Below, one piece after another: positions 31,856 through 39,925 of a stretch of DNA of 64,000 nt. Location of the stretch: NCBI RefSeq assembly GCF_009429125.1, contig NZ_CP045529.1:806001-870000 (forward strand). The letters are read 5' to 3'. The notes under the pieces are model-generated. The model was given only the letters and a program-made list of their open reading frames with translations, was not told the origin of the DNA and did not search any database. The DNA is from Luteimicrobium xylanilyticum (lineage in GTDB: Bacteria > Actinomycetota > Actinomycetes > Actinomycetales > Cellulomonadaceae). The translations under genes and the position numbers were made by a program. Position 1 is the first letter of the stretch. Each line of letters begins with the position of its first letter.

Positions 31856-32895
31856 CCGGGCCGGGACACGACGACGAGCCCGTCGTCGTCTGGTCGACGC
31901 CCCTGCGCACCCGGTTCCGCGGGCTCGACGTCCGCGACGGTCTGCTCGTGCGCGGGCTGGCGGGCTGGGCCGAGTTCTCGCCCTTCTGGGACTACGACGA
32001 CGCCGAGTCGCTCGCCTGGTGGCGCGCCGCCGAGGAGGCCGCGACCGTCGGGTGGCCCGCACCGCGACGCTCCGCGATCCCCGTGAACGTGACCGTGCCG
32101 GCCGTCGGGCCCGAGCGTGCGCGCCAGATCGTCCTGGCGTCCGGCGGCTGCCGCACGGCCAAGGTCAAGGTCGCCGAACGGCCGCTGCTGCCCGACGGCA
32201 CGCGCGGCGCACCCGAACCCGTCGAGGCCGAGATCGCGCGGCTCGAGGCGGTGCGCGACGCGCTCGGCCCCGGCGGACGGATCCGCGTCGACGCCAACGG
32301 CGGGTGGTCCGTCGACGAGGCCGTCCGGCGCCTGCCCCTGCTCGATCGCGCCGCCGGCGGGCTCGAGTACGTCGAGCAGCCGTGCGCCACGGTCCCCGAG
32401 CTCGCGGCCGTCCGGCGCGTCGTCGCCGTCCCCGTCGCCGCGGACGAGTCGATCCGGCGCGCCGAGGACCCGTTCGCCGTCGTGCGCGCCGACGCCGCGG
32501 ACGTCGTCGTGCTCAAGGTCCAGCCGCTCGGGGGAGTGCGGGCGTGCCTCGACCTGGCCGAACAGGTCGGGCTGCCCGTCGTGGTGTCGTCGGCGCTCGA
32601 GTCGTCCGTCGGTCTCGCCGCCGGGCTGGCGCTCGCCGCCGCCCTGCCCGAGCTGCCGTACGCCTGCGGGCTCGCGACCGCCCAGCTCTTCGAGCGCGAC
32701 GTCGCGCCCTCGCTGCTCCCCGTCGACGGCGCCATCCCCGTCCCGCGCGGTCCCGGGCACCGGCCCTCGCCCGACGTCGAGCGCCTCACCGCCATGGCCC
32801 CGTCCGACGGCGTCCGCGCCGCCTGGCTGGACCGGCTCGCCCGGGTCCGGGCGCTCGCGGGGGAGCGGCTGGCTCGGGACACGGTCGAGGGCTGA
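31852..32895 (+). CDS. menC: o-succinylbenzoate synthase
   Basis: Enolase-superfamily dehydratase (347 residues) that converts SHCHC to o-succinylbenzoate. The barrel holds the KVKVAE lysine motif, metal ligands in RVDANGGWS, VEQP and AADESI, and the second catalytic Lys in VVLKVQPLGG. The GTG start overlaps the upstream tetR stop by four bases. No -10 box of its own is evident, so expression may depend on the exporter operon promoter. Its stop at 32893-32895 is in frame with the next gene (see findings). Confidence 0.93.
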   Translation: MTGPGHDDEPVVVWSTPLRTRFRGLDVRDGLLVRGLAGWAEFSPFWDYDDAESLAWWRAAEEAATVGWPAPRRSAIPVNVTVPAVGPERARQIVLASGGCRTAKVKVAERPLLPDGTRGAPEPVEAEIARLEAVRDALGPGGRIRVDANGGWSVDEAVRRLPLLDRAAGGLEYVEQPCATVPELAAVRRVVAVPVAADESIRRAEDPFAVVRADAADVVVLKVQPLGGVRACLDLAEQVGLPVVVSSALESSVGLAAGLALAAALPELPYACGLATAQLFERDVAPSLLPVDGAIPVPRGPGHRPSPDVERLTAMAPSDGVRAAWLDRLARVRALAGERLARDTVEG

Positions 32896-32955
32896 GCCGA
32901 GGTCACGGCGGACGCTCTGGACCGGCTCGCGCCGTACGGCGGGTGGCCCGCCTGG

Positions 32956-33336
32956 GTGTCGTGCGCGCCCTACCTCTCGGACGCGCACCCCGGCGCCGCC
33001 GATCCGCGACCGTGGGGCGAGGCGGCCAACTGTCAGCGGTACGCGTACGCGGTCCTCGCGCTGTTCGCCCGGGAGGTGCCACCGCACCGGTCGAGCGAGC
33101 TCTGGGCGGACCCGCGGTTCGGGCACCCGCCCCGCGACGACGCTCGCGACCTCGATCTCGCGCTCTTCGGCCGCTCGGAGAACGCCTGGGGAGCGCACGT
33201 CGCGGTCGTCGTCGGGGACGTGCTCCTGCACCTGTGCGCCGAGGTCGGGCGGCCGACGACCTGGCGATGGTCCGACTTCGCGGAGCGGGAACGCTACTCG
33301 CACCTCGTGGGCCTGGTCCGCGTCGCGCCGAACTGA
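32956..33336 (+). CDS. NlpC/P60-like (papain-fold) hypothetical protein
   Basis: A 126-residue frame without signal peptide. A Cys at the start of a helix (EAANCQRYAYAVLALF, Cys26), a downstream His in a strand (AWGAHVAVVVGDVLLHL) and a following Trp-rich region (TTWRWSDFAER) resemble the Cys-His layout of NlpC/P60 or CHAP proteins. The family call is tentative. The frame is in phase with menC and open back to its stop; the GTG at 32956 is the only usual start and leaves out 20 residues that look coding (ALDRLAPYGGWPAW). Confidence 0.6.
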   Translation: MSCAPYLSDAHPGAADPRPWGEAANCQRYAYAVLALFAREVPPHRSSELWADPRFGHPPRDDARDLDLALFGRSENAWGAHVAVVVGDVLLHLCAEVGRPTTWRWSDFAERERYSHLVGLVRVAPN

Positions 33337-33379
33337 CGCGGATCGTCGTCCGTGCGCGTCGCAGGCGACGATCTGCGTC
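33335..33379 (+). terminator. hairpin after the menC transcript
   Basis: GACGCGGATCGTCG (33335-33348) pairs with CGACGATCTGCGTC (33366-33379), 13 of 14 bases. It starts at the stop of the NlpC-like gene; no T-run follows. Confidence 0.5.
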
Positions 33380-33528
33380 GGTTCGACGACGGCACCCGGC
33401 CGGGCCGACTCCCTCGGCCCGCTGGCCTCGCCCGATGACGCCGCCGGGCGTCGCAGACAACAGGATCTGGAGACTCGAGGCGGCGCCCGTCTGCGTCTGG
33501 TCGAACGGAGGCAGTGCCCGCGAGCCGT

Positions 33529-33534
33529 TAGCCT
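33529..33534 (+). promoter_or_regulatory. -10 box TAGCCT, leaderless menD promoter
   Basis: TAGCCT, six bases (CGAGAC), then GTG at 33541. Confidence 0.6.
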
Positions 33535-33540
33535 CGAGAC

Positions 33541-35448
33541 GTGAACCCCGAGGACGCCGCACCTGGCGACCCGCCCGCCGTGGCGGCGGCCCGGCGGCTG
33601 CTCGACGCCCTGGTCGCACAGGGGCTGCGCGACGTCGTCGTGGCCCCCGGCTCTCGCAGCGCCCCGCTCGCGTACGCGGCGAGCGCCCTCGCCGACGCCG
33701 GGCGCCTCCACCTGCACGTGCGTGTCGACGAGCGCGACGCCGGGTTCCTCGCGCTGGGGCTCGCCCGGGGGAGCGCGCTGCGCGGAGGGGTGCCCGAACC
33801 GGTCGCCGTCGTGACGACGTCGGGCACCGCGGTCGCGAACCTCCACCCGGCCGTCCTCGAGGCGCACCACGCGGGCGTCCCGCTGCTGCTCCTCACGGCC
33901 GACCGCCCCCACGAGCTGCGCGGCACGCGCGCCAACCAGACCACCGACCAGGTCGGCATCTTCGCGGGCGCTACCCGGCTCACCGTCGACGTCCCGGCGC
34001 CCGCCGGGCTGCCGACCGAGCTGCGCGACCTCGACCACCTGGCCGCGCGCGCCGTCGTCGCCGCGTGCGGTACCCGGTCCGGTCATCCGGGTCCGGTGCA
34101 CCTCGACCTCGCCTACCGCGAGCCGCTCGTCCCGACGTCACCGTCGGCGACCGGGGCGTCGCCGTCGGCGGGCGGGACGGCATCGTCCGTGGACGTCGCG
34201 TCGCCGTCGGTGGTCCTGGCGCCCGACGGCGTCCCCGCCGGCCTCGCGGCTCCGGTCGCGGAGACGGTCGTGGTCGCGGGCGACGGTGCCGGGCCGCTCG
34301 CACGCCGGCTCGCCGAGGCGCGGGGCTGGCCGCTGCTGGCCGAGCCGTCGTCGGGGGCGTGGGGCGGCCCCCGGGCCGTGGCCGCGCACCGGCTCGTCCT
34401 CGGGGTGCTCGGGCCGGAGGTGCGGCGGGTCGTCGTCCTCGGGAACCCGACGCTCTCGCGGCCCGTCCAGCGCCTGCTCGGCGGCGGGCTCGCGCCGACC
34501 GGCGAACGGGTCGAGGTGATCGTCGTCGCGCCGGGCTCCGGGCCGTGGCCCGACGCCGCCCGCGCAGCCTCGCACGTGCTGCCGGGCGTCCCGGGCTCCT
34601 GGCTGGAGCCCGCGCGGGAGGCGTCCGCGTGGGCCGACCGCTGGCGCGCGGCGGGCGCCGCGGCAGGTGAGGCCGTGCGCGACGCGCTCGACGAGCTCCG
34701 GTCCGCCGACGACGGCGCGCTCGACCCCCTGGTCGTCGCCGACGCCGTGTCCCGGGCGAGCGCGCCGGACGACGTGCTCCTCGTCGGGGCCAGCAGCCCC
34801 GTGCGCGACCTCGACCTCGTCGCCGCGTGGGACGAGCCCCCGCACGTCGTCGCGAACCGCGGGCTCGCCGGCATCGACGGGAGCGTCTCGACCGCCGTCG
34901 GCGTCGCGCTCGCCGCCCGACGCGCGGGGCTCGGACGCACCAGGGCGTACCTGGGCGACCTGACCTTCCTGCACGACGTCGGCGGGCTGCACCTCGCGGG
35001 CGACGACGTGGACCTCCAGGTCGTCGTCGCGAACGACGGCGGCGGCTCGATCTTCGCGACGCTCGAACCGGGGGCGCTCGCGGCGACGGGCGTCCGCGAG
35101 CGGTCGACGTTCGAGCGCGTCTTCTCGACGCCGCACGCGGTCGACCTCGGCCTCCTCGCCCGTGCGTACGGGGCGTCGCACGTGCGCGTCGACGCGCGGC
35201 ACGCCGGCGTGCCCGCCGCGGTCGCCGGGCTCGAGGCTGCGCTCGTCGGCCCGGTGCGTGGGCTGCAGGTCGTCGAGGTGCTGGTCGACCGCTCGCGGCG
35301 CGTCCCGGCGTCCGCGGACGTCCTCGCGAGGCGGGTGCGGGACGCGGTCGGTGCGGCGGTCGCCTCGCTGGGCGAGAATCCAGGAACACTCCGTTCTCGG
35401 AGCGAACTCCCAGGTTCACTCCAGTCCGGTTCCAGAACGATCGTGTGA
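33541..35448 (+). CDS. menD: SEPHCHC synthase (2-succinyl-5-enolpyruvyl-6-hydroxy-3-cyclohexene-1-carboxylate synthase)
   Basis: ThDP-dependent enzyme of 635 residues that adds 2-oxoglutarate-derived succinic semialdehyde to isochorismate. The opening VVVAPGSRSAPLAYA and VRVDERDAGFLALGLARG segments are diagnostic for MenD. TADRPHELR, a central TIR-like domain, and the ThDP motif around GDLTFLHDVGGLHLA with NDGGGSIF follow. The last 28 residues (after AVGAAVASL) look unlike the family and coincide with GAAC/GTTC-rich DNA that may be a promoter for the protease downstream. GTG start with leaderless geometry. Confidence 0.94.
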   Translation: MNPEDAAPGDPPAVAAARRLLDALVAQGLRDVVVAPGSRSAPLAYAASALADAGRLHLHVRVDERDAGFLALGLARGSALRGGVPEPVAVVTTSGTAVANLHPAVLEAHHAGVPLLLLTADRPHELRGTRANQTTDQVGIFAGATRLTVDVPAPAGLPTELRDLDHLAARAVVAACGTRSGHPGPVHLDLAYREPLVPTSPSATGASPSAGGTASSVDVASPSVVLAPDGVPAGLAAPVAETVVVAGDGAGPLARRLAEARGWPLLAEPSSGAWGGPRAVAAHRLVLGVLGPEVRRVVVLGNPTLSRPVQRLLGGGLAPTGERVEVIVVAPGSGPWPDAARAASHVLPGVPGSWLEPAREASAWADRWRAAGAAAGEAVRDALDELRSADDGALDPLVVADAVSRASAPDDVLLVGASSPVRDLDLVAAWDEPPHVVANRGLAGIDGSVSTAVGVALAARRAGLGRTRAYLGDLTFLHDVGGLHLAGDDVDLQVVVANDGGGSIFATLEPGALAATGVRERSTFERVFSTPHAVDLGLLARAYGASHVRVDARHAGVPAAVAGLEAALVGPVRGLQVVEVLVDRSRRVPASADVLARRVRDAVGAAVASLGENPGTLRSRSELPGSLQSGSRTIV

Positions 35449-35458
35449 AGTAGGGGTC

Positions 35459-37210
35459 ATGAGCCAGCCGACGAACGACGAGAACCAGGACGGGCAGCAG
35501 GTTCCGCAGGACGCGCAGGCACAGCAGCCCGCGCAGCCGGCACCCTCGCAGCCCTCCACCCCGAGCGCACCGACGACGCCCGCGCAGGCGGCGCGTGCGG
35601 ACGAGGTGCCCGCGCAGCCCGCACCGCAGGAGCACGCCACCCAGCAGCTCCCGCGCCTCGTGCCCCCGGCGCCGCAGCCTCCGGCCCAGGCGGCCGCGCA
35701 GCAGCCCGCTCAGCCCCAGCAGCCCCGCTACGGCGCGTACGCCCCGCAGCCCACGCAGCAGCCCGGCGCCCAGCAGCCGCAGCAGCACCCGTACGGCCAG
35801 CAGGCGCCGCAGGGCCACTACGGCCAGCCGGCCCAGCCCACCCACGACCCCTACGCGGGCGCGTCGTTCGGGCTGCCGCCCCAGCCGCCGTCGGGCAACG
35901 AGAACCCGGCCAAGACCACGACGAAGAGCCGCACCTGGGTGCCCGTCGCCATCGCCGCCGTCGTCGCCGCGGTGCTCGCCGCAGGCGGCACGGCCGTCGC
36001 CGTCAACGCGCTCGACGACAACAACGCGACCTCGACGAGCATCGCCTCCATCGGCCAGCAGTCCTCGGGGGACGAGACGGTCCCGGTCTCGGGCTCGACG
36101 TCGCAGAACCCGAACTGGGAGGCCGTGACCTCGACCGTCTCCAAGTCGGTCGTCGCGATCTCGGTGACGCTGAGCAACGGCGAGGCCGAGGGCTCGGGCG
36201 TCATCCTGAACAAGGACGGCGACGTCCTCACCAACAACCACGTGGTCTCGGGCGCGCAGTCCGTGCAGGTCACGCTCGCGGACGGCCGCATCTTCAAGGC
36301 CAAGATCGTGGGCACGGACTCGTCGACCGACCTCGCGGTCGTCAAGCTCCAGGACGCCCCGGACGACCTGTCGCCCGCCACGCTCGGCGACTCGTCGAAG
36401 GTCACCACCGGTGAGGCCGTCCTCGCGGTCGGCAACCCGCTGGGCCTCGCCAACACGGCCACGACGGGCATCGTCTCGGCGCTCAACCGCCCCGTCTCGA
36501 CGTCGTCGAGCGACTCGTCGGGCAGCGGCTCGAGCGACTCCGTGGTGACGAACGCGATCCAGATCGACGCGGCCATCAACCCCGGCAACTCGGGCGGTCC
36601 GTTGTTCAATGCCGAGGGCCAGGTCATCGGCATCACGTCGTCGATCGCGACGCTCTCGTCGAACAGCCTCGGCGGGGACAGCGAGTCCGGGTCGATCGGC
36701 CTCGGCTTCGCGATCCCGGTCAACCTCGCGAAGAACATCTCGTCGCAGCTCATCAAGAGCGGGACGGCCGAGCACGCGTTCCTCGGCGTGACGCTGACCG
36801 ACTCGACGGCCACGGCCGACGGCGTCACCCGCCAGGGTGCGAAGGTCAACGACGTGACGAGCGGCTCGCCCGCCGACAAGGCCGGCATCGAGTCCGGCGA
36901 CGTCATCGTCGCGATCGACGGCGTCGCCTCGCCCGGCGCCGAGTCGCTCACGGGCTTCGTCCGGGCCCACGCGGCCGGCGACGTGGTGAAGCTGACGATC
37001 GTCCGGGACGGCAAGGCCGTCGACAAGAGCGTCACGCTCGCGGTCAAGCAGGAGACGCAGTCCTCCAGTAGCAGCGGCTCGTCGGGTGGTCAGAGCGGCG
37101 AGCAGGGCCAGGGCGACCAGAACGGCCAGCAGGGCGACGGCTCCGGCTCCGGCTCCGGCTCCGGTCAGGACGACAACCCGTTCGGTGACTTCTTCGGCGG
37201 CCAGGGCTGA
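35459..37210 (+). CDS. HtrA/DegP-like membrane serine protease with PDZ domain
   Basis: A 583-residue S1C protease. A Gln/Pro/Ala-rich cytoplasmic region (residues 1-150) and one helix (VPVAIAAVVAAVLAAGG) anchor an external trypsin-like domain with triad His261 (NNHVVSGA), Asp291 (SSTDLAVVKL) and Ser378 (NPGNSGGPLF). A PDZ domain follows (about 440-535, AFLGVTL to VKLTIVRDGK), then a Ser/Gly/Gln tail. This matches actinobacterial PepD/HtrA proteases of cell-envelope quality control. The long Q/P-rich intracellular part could receive signals. It starts 10 bases after menD. Confidence 0.93.
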   Translation: MSQPTNDENQDGQQVPQDAQAQQPAQPAPSQPSTPSAPTTPAQAARADEVPAQPAPQEHATQQLPRLVPPAPQPPAQAAAQQPAQPQQPRYGAYAPQPTQQPGAQQPQQHPYGQQAPQGHYGQPAQPTHDPYAGASFGLPPQPPSGNENPAKTTTKSRTWVPVAIAAVVAAVLAAGGTAVAVNALDDNNATSTSIASIGQQSSGDETVPVSGSTSQNPNWEAVTSTVSKSVVAISVTLSNGEAEGSGVILNKDGDVLTNNHVVSGAQSVQVTLADGRIFKAKIVGTDSSTDLAVVKLQDAPDDLSPATLGDSSKVTTGEAVLAVGNPLGLANTATTGIVSALNRPVSTSSSDSSGSGSSDSVVTNAIQIDAAINPGNSGGPLFNAEGQVIGITSSIATLSSNSLGGDSESGSIGLGFAIPVNLAKNISSQLIKSGTAEHAFLGVTLTDSTATADGVTRQGAKVNDVTSGSPADKAGIESGDVIVAIDGVASPGAESLTGFVRAHAAGDVVKLTIVRDGKAVDKSVTLAVKQETQSSSSSGSSGGQSGEQGQGDQNGQQGDGSGSGSGSGQDDNPFGDFFGGQG

Positions 37211-37300
37211 GGGAGGTCACCCCCGACGTCCCGCCGGCGCGATCCCCCTCCGCCCGGCCGGGACCGTCGCAGCAGCGCTGTCCCCCAGCGCGCGCGACCC

Positions 37301-37336
37301 GACGCCCGCACGGTGCTCCCCTCGCCGTGCGGGCGT
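37301..37336 (+). terminator. intrinsic terminator after the HtrA gene
   Basis: GACGCCCGCACGG pairs perfectly with CCGTGCGGGCGTC across ten bases. Confidence 0.75.
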
Positions 37337-37347
37337 CCTCATACCCA

Positions 37348-37382
37348 CCGCGAAGTACCCCGCCAGACGGGGTACTTCGCGG
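37348..37382. repeat. 15-bp perfect hairpin CCGCGAAGTACCCCG, second copy of element at 4142
   Basis: Arms 37348-37362 and 37368-37382 are exact complements with loop CCAGA. The arm sequence is shared with 4161-4179. It lies between the HtrA gene and converging menF. Confidence 0.7.
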
Positions 37383-37398
37383 GAGGGAGGGGAGCGCC

Positions 37399-38751
37399 TC
37401 AGGCGAGGGCGTAGCGCATGGGCTCGAGCTTCGCATCGGACTCACGCAGCTCGGCCTCGGGGTCGGACGCGGCGACGACGCCGCAGCCGGCGAACAGTCG
37501 CACGCGGTGCGCGGCGGCAGTCTCGTCGTCGGCGTCGCCTGCAGCGCCCCCGAGCTCCGCGGACCGCAGCGCGATGCCCCACTCCCCGTCGCCGTCGGCG
37601 CCGAACCACCCGACCGGGCCGGCGTACCGCCCGCGCTCCATCCCCTCGATCTCGGCGATCAGCGCCGCGGCCGCGTCGGTGGGCGTGCCGCAGACGGCGG
37701 CCGTCGGGTGCAGGGCCGCGGCGATCGTGAGGCTCGAGGCCCGCTCGTGCAGGACGCCCGTGACGTCGGTCGCGAGGTGCAGCACGTTCGGCAGGTCGAG
37801 CACGAACGGCGACTCCGGCACGTTCATCGACGAGCAGTAGGGCTCGAGCGCGCGCGCCACGGACCGCACCGCGTACTCGTGCTCCTCGAGGTCCTTGGAC
37901 GAGTGGGCGAGGTGGGCGGCGCGCGCGAGGTCCGCGTCGTCGTCGCCCGTGCGGCGGACGGTGCCGGCGAGGACGCGTGACGTCACGAGCCCCTTCTCGG
38001 CCCGCGCCAGGAGCTCGGGGGTCGCGCCGACCATCCCGCCGACGCTGAACGTCCACGCACCCCGGTACCCGCGGGCGAGGCGCCCGAGCAGGTGGCGCGG
38101 GTCGACGGGCCGCTGTGTCGTCGCGACGACGTCCCGCGCGAGGACGACCTTGTCGAGCTCGCCCGCCCGGATCCGGGCCACGCCCTGTCCGACGACGTCC
38201 ACCCAGGCCCGCGGGTCGCGCCCGCCCGGGGCGTAGCGCACCTCGCCCGGCGCGACGACGGCGGTGCGGGCCGCCGGGTCGAGGAGGGCGGACGAGGGCG
38301 CGGGTCCGATCGAGCCCGCGGGGTCGACGGTGGTGACCCAGGCTCGGCCGCCGCGGCGTCCCACGACGACGCGCGGCACGACGACGACGCTGCGCGTGCC
38401 GTCACCGGGCCCGAACGCGAACGACCCGAACGCGACCGGTCCCGTGCCGGGGAGCTGGACCTCGTCGCGGACGACGGCGCTCGCGAGCGTCTCGCGGCAC
38501 AGGTCCTCGGCGGTGCGGAAGCGGTCGGTGCCGGACGTCGTGAAGCGCAGCGCCTCGCCCCACCCGACGATCCCCTCACCGCGCCGCACCCACGCAACGG
38601 GGGTGTCGCCGTCGGGCAGGAGGTCGAGGAGGGCACCGTCGTCGTCCGGCAGGAGCTCGGGGTCGAGCTCGGCCGTGCGGACGACGAGCGGCGCGGGCGC
38701 GGCGCCGGGGACGTCGCGCGCGGCGCGGCTCCCGGCAGGGAGGCTAGTCAT
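37399..38751 (-). CDS. menF: isochorismate synthase
   Basis: Chorismate-binding enzyme (450 residues) that supplies isochorismate to MenD. The catalytic C-terminal half shows KVVLARDVVA, RVLAGTVRRTGDDD, HSSKDLEEHEYAV, LHPTAAVCGTPT, IEGMERGRYAGPVGW, and the Mg-binding end LFAGCGVVAASDPEAELRE. The N-terminal 130 residues are variable. Salicylate synthases and EntC share this fold; the men neighbours favour MenF. The start is the ATG 7 bases after TACGCT. Confidence 0.92.
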   Translation of the reverse strand: MTSLPAGSRAARDVPGAAPAPLVVRTAELDPELLPDDDGALLDLLPDGDTPVAWVRRGEGIVGWGEALRFTTSGTDRFRTAEDLCRETLASAVVRDEVQLPGTGPVAFGSFAFGPGDGTRSVVVVPRVVVGRRGGRAWVTTVDPAGSIGPAPSSALLDPAARTAVVAPGEVRYAPGGRDPRAWVDVVGQGVARIRAGELDKVVLARDVVATTQRPVDPRHLLGRLARGYRGAWTFSVGGMVGATPELLARAEKGLVTSRVLAGTVRRTGDDDADLARAAHLAHSSKDLEEHEYAVRSVARALEPYCSSMNVPESPFVLDLPNVLHLATDVTGVLHERASSLTIAAALHPTAAVCGTPTDAAAALIAEIEGMERGRYAGPVGWFGADGDGEWGIALRSAELGGAAGDADDETAAAHRVRLFAGCGVVAASDPEAELRESDAKLEPMRYALA

Positions 38752-38758
38752 CGCCTCC

Positions 38759-38764
38759 AGCGTA
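38759..38764 (-). promoter_or_regulatory. -10 box TACGCT, leaderless menF promoter
   Basis: Minus-strand TACGCT is followed by 7 bases and ATG at 38751. The flanking TACGCTGG matches the menE promoter. Confidence 0.58.
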
Positions 38765-38795
38765 GGCGTGCCCGGGCTCCGGGGCGGTCCGGGCG

Positions 38796-38829
38796 CGAGT
38801 GAGGTACCTCAGGGGCCGAGTGAGGTACC
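38796..38829. promoter_or_regulatory. two direct CGAGTGAGGTACC repeats, 21-bp period
   Basis: Copies at 38796-38808 and 38817-38829 are exactly two helical turns apart. The first is part of the palindrome GAGGTACCTC. The site is 30-65 bases upstream of the menF -10 box and 150 bases upstream of the small plus-strand gene. Possible site for tandem dimers of a regulator. Confidence 0.55.
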
Positions 38830-38975
38830 GCACAGGCGGCGCTCGGGGCCGGACCACCGCGAGGACGGGGCGATCACCCGATGCGACGCGCGACGACTCA
38901 GCGCGAGCGTGGTCGGTGCCGGGGAACCCCGGCGCACGGATCCCGCCGGACGGCGGGCCTGACGAGGAGACGACG

Positions 38976-39191
38976 ATGAGCTTCGAGGCCCTGTTCCAGG
39001 CCGAGACCCTGCACGCCCAGCAGGAGGCCGAGCGCCGCCGGGCCGCGCACCTGGCCGAGCCGTGGGCCGCGCGTGCCGGCACGGACGAGCGGCGGACCGT
39101 CCGCGTCCCGCGGCGCCGGTCCTGGCCGTCCCTGCACCTTCCGCACCGCCACGCCCGGCCGGCGCGCCACCGTGCACGGCTCGCCGCCTGA
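38976..39191 (+). CDS. small Arg/His-rich protein of unknown function
   Basis: A 71-residue frame starting at the ATG after GAGGAGACGACG. The first half is a charged helix (FQAETLHAQQEAERRRAAHL); the second is strongly basic (VRVPRRRSWPSLHLPHRH and then HARPARHRARLAA). No membrane segment. I do not recognise the family. The frame is open upstream to 38799, but the ribosome site favours this start. GC-rich palindromes (38918-38933, GCCGGGG-CCCCGGC) lie in its leader. It resembles in style the 52-residue protein at 18812. Confidence 0.55.
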   Translation: MSFEALFQAETLHAQQEAERRRAAHLAEPWAARAGTDERRTVRVPRRRSWPSLHLPHRHARPARHRARLAA

Positions 39192-39217
39192 CGCGCGGGC
39201 AGGCCGGCCCGTCCCAG

Positions 39218-39223
39218 TAGGCT
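39218..39223 (+). promoter_or_regulatory. -10 box TAGGCT, leaderless menG promoter
   Basis: TAGGCT, six bases (GACCGC), then ATG at 39230. Confidence 0.6.
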
Positions 39224-39229
39224 GACCGC

Positions 39230-39925
39230 ATGCCTCGCGCCAGCCTCGACAAGGACCCGGACGCCGTCGCGTCGATGTTCGACTCCATCGCGGGCCGCTA
39301 CGACCTGACCAACGACGTCCTGTCGGTGGGCCAGGACCGCCGCTGGCGCAAGGCGACGGTCCGGGCCGTCGACGCGCAGCCGGGGGAGCGCGTCCTCGAC
39401 CTCGCCGCCGGGACGGGCACCTCGAGCGAGCCGTACGCGAACCAGGGCATCCAGGTCGTGCCGTGCGACTTCTCCGTGGGGATGCTGCAGGTCGGCAAGA
39501 AGCGCAGCCCCGACCTGTCGTTCGTCGCGGGCGACGCGACGGCGCTGCCCTTCGCGGACGCGAGCTTCGACGCGGTGACCATCTCGTTCGGGCTGCGCAA
39601 CGTCACGGACACCGAGGGTGCGCTGCGCGAGATGCTGCGCGTCGTCCGGCCGGGCGGGCGGGTCGTCGTGTGCGAGTTCTCGACGCCGACGTGGCCGCCG
39701 TTCCGCAAGGCGTACTCGGAGTACCTGGTCAAGGCGCTGCCCAAGGTCGCGGGGGCGATCACGCGTGAGGGCGGGTCGTACGACTACCTCGCCGAGTCCA
39801 TCGAGGCCTGGCCCGACCAGGTGGGGCTCGCGAAGCTCATGCTCCGTGCGGGCTGGGAGAAGGTCGCCTACCTCAACCTCACGGGCGGCGTCGTCGCGCT
39901 GCACCGCGGGACGCGCCCCGCGTGA
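39230..39925 (+). CDS. menG: demethylmenaquinone methyltransferase
   Basis: SAM-dependent UbiE/MenG methyltransferase (231 residues) for the last ring methylation of menaquinone. It carries the family signature [20 protein letters not shown] at the N-terminus, SAM motif [13 protein letters not shown], the [10 protein letters not shown] motif and the [12 protein letters not shown] strand. No membrane segment. The stop overlaps the reductase start (GTGA), so both are made together. Confidence 0.95.
   Translation: MPRASLDKDPDAVASMFDSIAGRYDLTNDVLSVGQDRRWRKATVRAVDAQPGERVLDLAAGTGTSSEPYANQGIQVVPCDFSVGMLQVGKKRSPDLSFVAGDATALPFADASFDAVTISFGLRNVTDTEGALREMLRVVRPGGRVVVCEFSTPTWPPFRKAYSEYLVKALPKVAGAITREGGSYDYLAESIEAWPDQVGLAKLMLRAGWEKVAYLNLTGGVVALHRGTRPA

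Noticed and set aside
31524-34670. A 1,048-codon plus-strand frame across tetR, menC and menD
   Set aside because: Arg/Pro-rich out-of-phase shadow; the true genes in the other frames have clear enzyme motifs.
35385-35440. A classical extracytoplasmic-sigma (GGAAC plus GTT or TCT) promoter for the protease
   Set aside because: GGAAC is present, but no correctly spaced partner was found. Only the broader GAAC/GTTC richness is reported.
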